From positions 1-17,540 of the forward strand of contig JAPOOT010000320.1 of assembly GCA_026713285.1 (NCBI GenBank): a stretch of 17,540 bases of DNA, written 5' to 3'. The notes below the pieces were generated by a model that saw nothing but the letters and a program-made list of their open reading frames with translations, did not search any database and was not told the origin of the DNA. Position 1 is the stretch's first letter, and every line of letters starts with the position of its first letter. Shown here in pieces: positions 13,972-17,540 of this stretch. The DNA comes from Gemmatimonadota bacterium (GTDB lineage Bacteria; JAAXHH01). The position numbers and the translations under genes are program-made.

Positions 13972-15375
13972 TTGCATAGCGAAAAACCCAACATCCTCTT
14001 TTTGTTTACAGATGACCAGCGCTTCGATACGGTGAATTCGCTTGGAAATCCATGCGTGCATACGCCGGCGATGGACCGGATTGCGGCACGGGGGACGGCC
14101 TTCACGCGCGCGCACATTCCCGGAGGCACGTCCGCCGCGATATGCATGCCGAGCCGCGCCATGCTGCACACCGGGCGCACGTTGTTTCACCTGGACGGCG
14201 CGGGCGAGGACATACCTCGGGACCATGTGCTCATGGGCGAGCATCTGCAACGTTGCGGATACCGTACCTGGGGCACGGGCAAATGGCACAACGGCGTCTC
14301 GTCTTTCGCGAGAAGCTTTTCTGACGGGGCCGAGATATTCTACGGGGGTATGGACGACCACTGGAACGTGCCTGTCTTCGACTATGATCCGCAAGGCCGG
14401 TATGAAGGGACGTTACCGCAGTGTCCCGACGCGTTTCATTCCAATGCCTTGAATGTCCGGCGCGGGGACCGCGTGTCGGCGGGAAGGCATTCAAGCGAGT
14501 TGTTCGGCGAATGCGCCGCGGACTGGCTGGAGAGCTACGAAGGCACCGATCCCTTTTTCATGTACGTGTCCTTCATGGCGCCCCACGACCCCCGGACCAT
14601 GCCGCAGGCTTACCTGGACCTGTACGATCCGGAACGGATCCCGCTTCCCGGCAATTTCCAGGGCGGCCATCCCTTCGACAACGGCGATCTCAAAGTCAGG
14701 GACGAAGTGTTGGAGGACTTTCCACGCGACCCGTTTAAAGTACGCCGGCACATCGCCGAATACTACGGAATGATCACCCACCTGGACGCCCAGATGGGCC
14801 GGATCCTGGACGTGCTGGACGCCCGGGGCATGACGGATAACACGATCGTGGTCTTTGCCGGCGACAACGGACTGGCCGTGGGGCAGCACGGACTGTTCGG
14901 CAAACAGAACATGTACGAACACAGCGTGCGGGTTCCCCTGATGTTCGCCGGACCGGGAATACCCCGGGGGGTTCGCCGATCTTCCTACGCCTACCTGCTG
15001 GACATCTTCCCGTCGCTGTGCGAACTGGCCGGCATCGATACACCGGAATCCGTCGAAGGAACGAGTCTGGCCTCCGCCATGGCGGATCCCGGCGTGCGGC
15101 CCCGGGCATCCCTGTATGCCGCGTACCAACAGTGGCAACGCATGGTCAAGGATGACCGGTTCAAACTGATCGAATACGTCGTCGACGGCCGTCGAACGAC
15201 CCAGTTGTTCGACCTGGAACGCGATCCGTCGGAGTGTCGCAACCTGGCCGATGATCCGTCCGAACAGGACCGGCTGCGAGCGCTCAGGGACCTGCTTTTT
15301 CAATGGCGCGACGACTGGGACGATGCCCGGAGTCCATGGGGCAAGGCCTTCTGGGATGGCTACGGCGCCCATTGA
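13972..15375 (+). CDS. Sulfatase (formylglycine-dependent, type I)
   Basis: It is predicted to hydrolyse sulfate esters (type I sulfatase, alkaline phosphatase superfamily). The Cys-type activation motif CMPSRAMLHTGR is at residues 58-69; Cys58 must be oxidised to formylglycine by a maturase, and none is encoded in this window. Metal and catalytic residues are visible: Asp14-Asp15 in FTDDQRF, Lys104 in GTGKWHNG, His205 in MAPHDP, Asp298-Asn299 in GDNG and Lys311 in FGKQN. The length, 467 residues, is typical. There is no signal peptide, as the protein begins with the catalytic strand, so it appears cytoplasmic and would act on imported substrates. The start is TTG 13972, with AAGGAG 10 nt upstream; an ATG immediately followed by TAA (13964-13969) lies between them. 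The substrate is unknown, and some family members act on phosphoesters. Confidence 0.93.
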   Translation: MHSEKPNILFLFTDDQRFDTVNSLGNPCVHTPAMDRIAARGTAFTRAHIPGGTSAAICMPSRAMLHTGRTLFHLDGAGEDIPRDHVLMGEHLQRCGYRTWGTGKWHNGVSSFARSFSDGAEIFYGGMDDHWNVPVFDYDPQGRYEGTLPQCPDAFHSNALNVRRGDRVSAGRHSSELFGECAADWLESYEGTDPFFMYVSFMAPHDPRTMPQAYLDLYDPERIPLPGNFQGGHPFDNGDLKVRDEVLEDFPRDPFKVRRHIAEYYGMITHLDAQMGRILDVLDARGMTDNTIVVFAGDNGLAVGQHGLFGKQNMYEHSVRVPLMFAGPGIPRGVRRSSYAYLLDIFPSLCELAGIDTPESVEGTSLASAMADPGVRPRASLYAAYQQWQRMVKDDRFKLIEYVVDGRRTTQLFDLERDPSECRNLADDPSEQDRLRALRDLLFQWRDDWDDARSPWGKAFWDGYGAH

Positions 15376-15394
15376 GATAGCCGGCCCGGGCCTC

Positions 15395-15470
15395 GGCCCG
15401 CGTCCCACAGGCGGCCGCTGTCCCTCAGGCACGGCCCGCGTCCCTCAGGCGGCCGCTGTCCCTCAAGCGA
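15395..15470. repeat. 38-bp tandem repeat between convergent genes
   Basis: Units 15395-15432 and 15433-15470 match at 34 of 38 bases. Each is built from two related 19-bp halves containing GTCCCxCAGGC, so about four sub-repeats fill most of the 87-bp gap between the sulfatase and the anti-sigma fusion. Each unit holds GCGGCCGC (15411-15418, 15449-15456) within a near-palindrome CAGGCGGCCGCTG, able to form a GC-rich hairpin on either strand. There is no U-tract, so intrinsic termination is not shown. The second unit runs into the last two codons and the TGA of the gene on the minus strand. Confidence 0.85.
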
Positions 15471-17187
15471 CGGCCGTCCGGTTCCTGGCAATCCGGTACA
15501 GTATCTGGCTCATGGCGCCAAGTCCCAATATGACCAGCAACCCATTGATAACCCAGCCGACGTAGGGCAGGCTGACCGCGATCAGCACCAGCACCAGTCC
15601 AACAGACAACGCCAATGCCACCGAACGCATGTCCTGCCGCTTCGAGCGCAACAGTGCGGTTCCCAGAAAGTGCGCCACGACGATCTTGGACAGGAATAGA
15701 CCCACCGCCCATAAGACCAGTGTGACCAAACCTACAGGAAGGCCGATGAGTGTCACGGCGAATACCGCCGCCGCGACCGGCAGGGCAATGAGGATTACGA
15801 CCCCGGTGCCGGCGGACACGAGTATCGACCTGAAATCTTCCAGCGGCTGGCGCCGGAAAGCGGGTAGCGCCCAGAATACCAACATACCCGAAATGAATGC
15901 CGCAGCCAGCCACAAGACCGAAAACAGGAGCGACCAGAACGACCAGAACGATCCCGACTCCTCCTGGCGCTCGTCACGAACGCCGATACTTGTTGTACCC
16001 GCAACGGATGAGGCGGAGTCCAATAGCAGGTCTTCCTTACTCGACAGATTCACGTCGAGGTTGCCGCCGATCGATGCGGACGACTGAATGGCCGCGACGC
16101 TACCCGAGAAGGTTACATCCCGAATTACCTTGCCCGATACGGTTAGCCTGTTGCCGAACACCGTCACATTTCGGCCTATCGACCCGCCCACGTTGATCTG
16201 GTCGCCGAAAGCAAACAGATCTCCCGCGATCGCGGCGTCCCGTCTCGAAAGGATGGACTTGCCGAACCCGTATACGCTTTGTCCGACCGTATTTCCCAGG
16301 CGAATCACCTCTCCGAATGCCCCGACGCCGCCTTCGACCTTGCCTTCAATCTCTATGTTCTGCCCGAAAAAGAACGCGTCTCCGTGCACCGAGCCCTGGA
16401 TATCGATCGATTCCGCGAAGGCAATCAGGTCTCCGGTCACCACCCCGTCAATACGCACCGTACGACCGAAGGCAACAAAGGTATCGTCGATGATCTCATT
16501 GGCTTCTATCGAGACATTCTCGCCGGATTTGATCTCGATGGCTTTCGCCGGCAGGGCTGCTACGATTGCCAGTATCAGGGTGCCAAGCATGACCGGCAAC
16601 CCGGCGGACCGGGCGGACCGGGCGGACCGTTGGAATTCAACAAAGATCAAATAGACAAGTGTGCCGAGAAGGGCGGTGATTCCGGCTGTTATCATCAGGG
16701 ACTCCATGATCGATCCTCCTTCGCGGATAAAATAGACACATGAGCTGAAGAGCAGGGACAGTTGCCCGGAAACCTGGAGCGGGTTGAGCCAGGCCAATCC
16801 CCATGGAAGCTGAAGACCTGTAACCAGGTCGAACCCCATCCTCAACAAAAGCGCGGTTCCGACAACCAGTCCCATGAGCTGCAGGACCAGTGCCGGGGAA
16901 GAGGCCGGGACAGGTACCGAAGAAGAGGCCGGGACAGGTACCGGAGATGAGGTCTGGACAGGTAACGGCCCAGATTCAGCCAGGAACGCGTCTGCGTCAC
17001 CGAGAAACCCGACGAGCGTTTCTCTTTCCGCCTGGAACGCAAGGACAAGGGCATGGCAACGGGGACAGCGGTCCAGATGTAAACGCAACAGCTTTGCCTC
17101 GGATACGGACAACTCGCCATCGGCGTACATCGCACAGGTCAGTTCGGCCGGACAGGATTCACTACCCACACCTGTATCGGTCATCAT
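15463..17187 (-). CDS. Zinc-binding anti-sigma factor fused to a polymer-forming (bactofilin-like) membrane protein
   Basis: Residues 1-60 are a zf-HC2/ZAS anti-sigma domain with His37-x3-Cys41-x2-Cys44 (HLDRCPRC), expected to bind the ECF sigma factor encoded just upstream. A Pro/Ser-rich linker (74-98) and a membrane segment (about 99-123) follow, then a weaker hydrophobic stretch, two further segments (161-183 and 197-215) flanking an Arg-rich loop, and a signal-peptide-like ALPAKA. Residues 217-400 are repeats such as DGVVTGDLIAFAESIDIQG, typical of a polymer-forming right-handed beta-helix. The C-terminal 415-565 has several membrane helices. The Arg-rich loop should face the cytoplasm, putting the beta-helix outside. 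ATG 17187 overlaps the sigma stop (ATGA), with AAGGAG 8 nt upstream. The same frame holds a very good internal ribosome site and ATG at 16707 (residue 161), so two products are possible. Target genes are unknown. Confidence 0.82.
   Translation of the reverse strand: MMTDTGVGSESCPAELTCAMYADGELSVSEAKLLRLHLDRCPRCHALVLAFQAERETLVGFLGDADAFLAESGPLPVQTSSPVPVPASSSVPVPASSPALVLQLMGLVVGTALLLRMGFDLVTGLQLPWGLAWLNPLQVSGQLSLLFSSCVYFIREGGSIMESLMITAGITALLGTLVYLIFVEFQRSARSARSAGLPVMLGTLILAIVAALPAKAIEIKSGENVSIEANEIIDDTFVAFGRTVRIDGVVTGDLIAFAESIDIQGSVHGDAFFFGQNIEIEGKVEGGVGAFGEVIRLGNTVGQSVYGFGKSILSRRDAAIAGDLFAFGDQINVGGSIGRNVTVFGNRLTVSGKVIRDVTFSGSVAAIQSSASIGGNLDVNLSSKEDLLLDSASSVAGTTSIGVRDERQEESGSFWSFWSLLFSVLWLAAAFISGMLVFWALPAFRRQPLEDFRSILVSAGTGVVILIALPVAAAVFAVTLIGLPVGLVTLVLWAVGLFLSKIVVAHFLGTALLRSKRQDMRSVALALSVGLVLVLIAVSLPYVGWVINGLLVILGLGAMSQILYRIARNRTAVA
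16603..16629. repeat. Three 9-bp repeats coding the Arg-rich cytoplasmic loop
   Basis: GGCGGACCG occurs three times without interruption. On the coding (minus) strand it encodes the RSARSARSA loop at about residues 188-195 of the anti-sigma fusion. The positive charge helps set membrane topology. Confidence 0.9.
16705..16721 (-). promoter_or_regulatory. Internal ribosome binding site and in-frame ATG inside the anti-sigma fusion
   Basis: On the minus strand AAGGAGG (16721-16715) precedes ATG (16707-16705) by 7 nt, ideal on both counts and one of the best Shine-Dalgarno matches in the window. The ATG is in frame with the fusion and is Met161, the first residue of MESLMITAGITALL, where the bactofilin-like half begins. 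Translation here would give a 414-residue protein lacking the anti-sigma domain. Within the long protein the site is read as REGGSI. Confidence 0.7.
16898..16969. repeat. Three 24-bp repeats coding a Pro/Ser linker
   Basis: Three 24-bp units lie head to tail, the first two nearly identical and the third diverged. They encode the repeated VPVPASS(S/P) linker between the zinc-binding anti-sigma domain and the first membrane segment of the fusion. The length is probably variable through slippage. Confidence 0.85.
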
Positions 17188-17540
17188 TCGGCCAGCTCCT
17201 TTCGCAATTGCTGCTTGGCGCGGAATAGCAGCGTCGCTACCGTATTTCGTTTCAGCCCGAGGGCATTACCGATTTCGTCATAGGTGAACTGGTTATAGTA
17301 AGCCAGTACGAGCGGCACGCGGTACTTCTCCGGAAGGGATTGGACGGCGGACCGCACGCTTTCCCCCTTCTCCGCCTGCACAAGATACTCTAGCGTATCC
17401 TCGGACACCCTGGACGGTCCGACCCGATCGAGGTCTGCGGTTTCGAAGAGCCTGGCCTCCGAACTGCTACGCCGCAATCGGTCAAGACAGTGATTGGTCG
17501 CTATTTTAAGCAGCCAGTTCAGGCATGATTTCGAGTGATC
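17184..17540 (-). CDS. ECF-type RNA polymerase sigma factor, C-terminal part (cut by window edge)
   Basis: An open frame of 118 codons enters from the right edge and ends at TGA 17186-17184; the N-terminus lies outside. The visible start, CLNWLLKIATNHCLDRLRR, is the end of sigma region 2. A linker follows, then region 4: LPEKYRVPLVLAYYNQFTY, then DEIGNALGLKRNTVATLLF and RAKQQLRKEL, the helix-turn-helix that reads the -35 element. Such group 4 sigma factors direct RNA polymerase to a small regulon and are held inactive by a membrane anti-sigma factor. The next gene, overlapping by ATGA, is exactly such a partner. The pair is translationally coupled and probably autoregulated; that promoter lies outside the window. 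Confidence 0.93.
   Translation of the reverse strand, partial: DHSKSCLNWLLKIATNHCLDRLRRSSSEARLFETADLDRVGPSRVSEDTLEYLVQAEKGESVRSAVQSLPEKYRVPLVLAYYNQFTYDEIGNALGLKRNTVATLLFRAKQQLRKELAE

Noticed and set aside
14491..15432. A 313-codon antisense frame under the sulfatase
   Set aside because: It overlaps a complete sulfatase with intact catalytic residues and has no ribosome site or motif of its own.
15395..15470. A recombination or attachment site
   Set aside because: The repeats are tandem and palindrome-rich but no integrase, transposase or tRNA is near, so an attachment site is not supported.

Overview
The window is bacterial chromosomal DNA, GC-rich and densely coded, with core genes (a UvrD/PcrA-type helicase, pyruvate kinase, isoleucyl-tRNA synthetase, an ECF sigma factor) next to accessory metabolic genes (GHMP sugar kinase, GalU-like nucleotidyltransferase, RraA-fold protein, two transporters, a sulfatase). 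There is no 16S or other taxonomic marker. The mix of an SSS symporter, a sulfatase, an RraA-fold protein and HEAT-repeat or polymer-forming fusions would suit an uncultured lineage of the Latescibacterota/Gemmatimonadota/Poribacteria type, but that is a low-confidence guess. I saw no tRNA, rRNA, insertion sequence, phage gene or CRISPR array.

Layout. Positions 1-489 (-) hold the N-terminal part of the helicase, cut by the window edge. A divergent promoter region (490-748) separates it from a + strand group: GHMP kinase (749-2206), GalU-like nucleotidyltransferase (about 2241-3158) and, after a 58-bp tandem duplication, an RraA-fold protein (3330-4046). From 4051 to 13581 everything runs on the - strand. 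In transcription order this is a YgjP/DUF45 metallopeptidase (13581-12901), IleRS (12692-9453), pyruvate kinase (9362-7938), an SSS symporter (7875-6370) and an MFS-HEAT fusion (6366-4051). A 390-bp gene-free stretch with repeats and palindromes leads to a + strand sulfatase (13972-15375). The last block (- strand) is an ECF sigma factor cut by the right edge, then an anti-sigma factor fused to a polymer-forming (bactofilin-like) membrane protein (17187-15463).

How the parts may work together. The kinase and nucleotidyltransferase look like a two-step sugar salvage route (sugar to sugar-1-phosphate to NDP-sugar). The kinase most resembles the L-arabinokinase branch, so a pentose or uronic acid is as likely as galactose. 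The symporter and the MFS-HEAT protein are almost certainly co-translated, with three bases between them and the same frame. The sigma and anti-sigma genes overlap by ATGA. Their long second product places a beta-helical envelope domain and several membrane segments behind a zinc-binding anti-sigma domain, which suggests envelope sensing.

Most notable: IleRS carries a swapped active-site signature (GVHH in place of HxGH), a variant associated with very strong mupirocin resistance. The anti-sigma fusion has an excellent internal Shine-Dalgarno and ATG, so the locus may make two proteins. The MFS transporter carries a long HEAT-repeat tail. Short tandem duplications (58, 38, 24, 17 and 9 bp units) recur through the window, mostly at gene ends, in promoter regions or in linkers.
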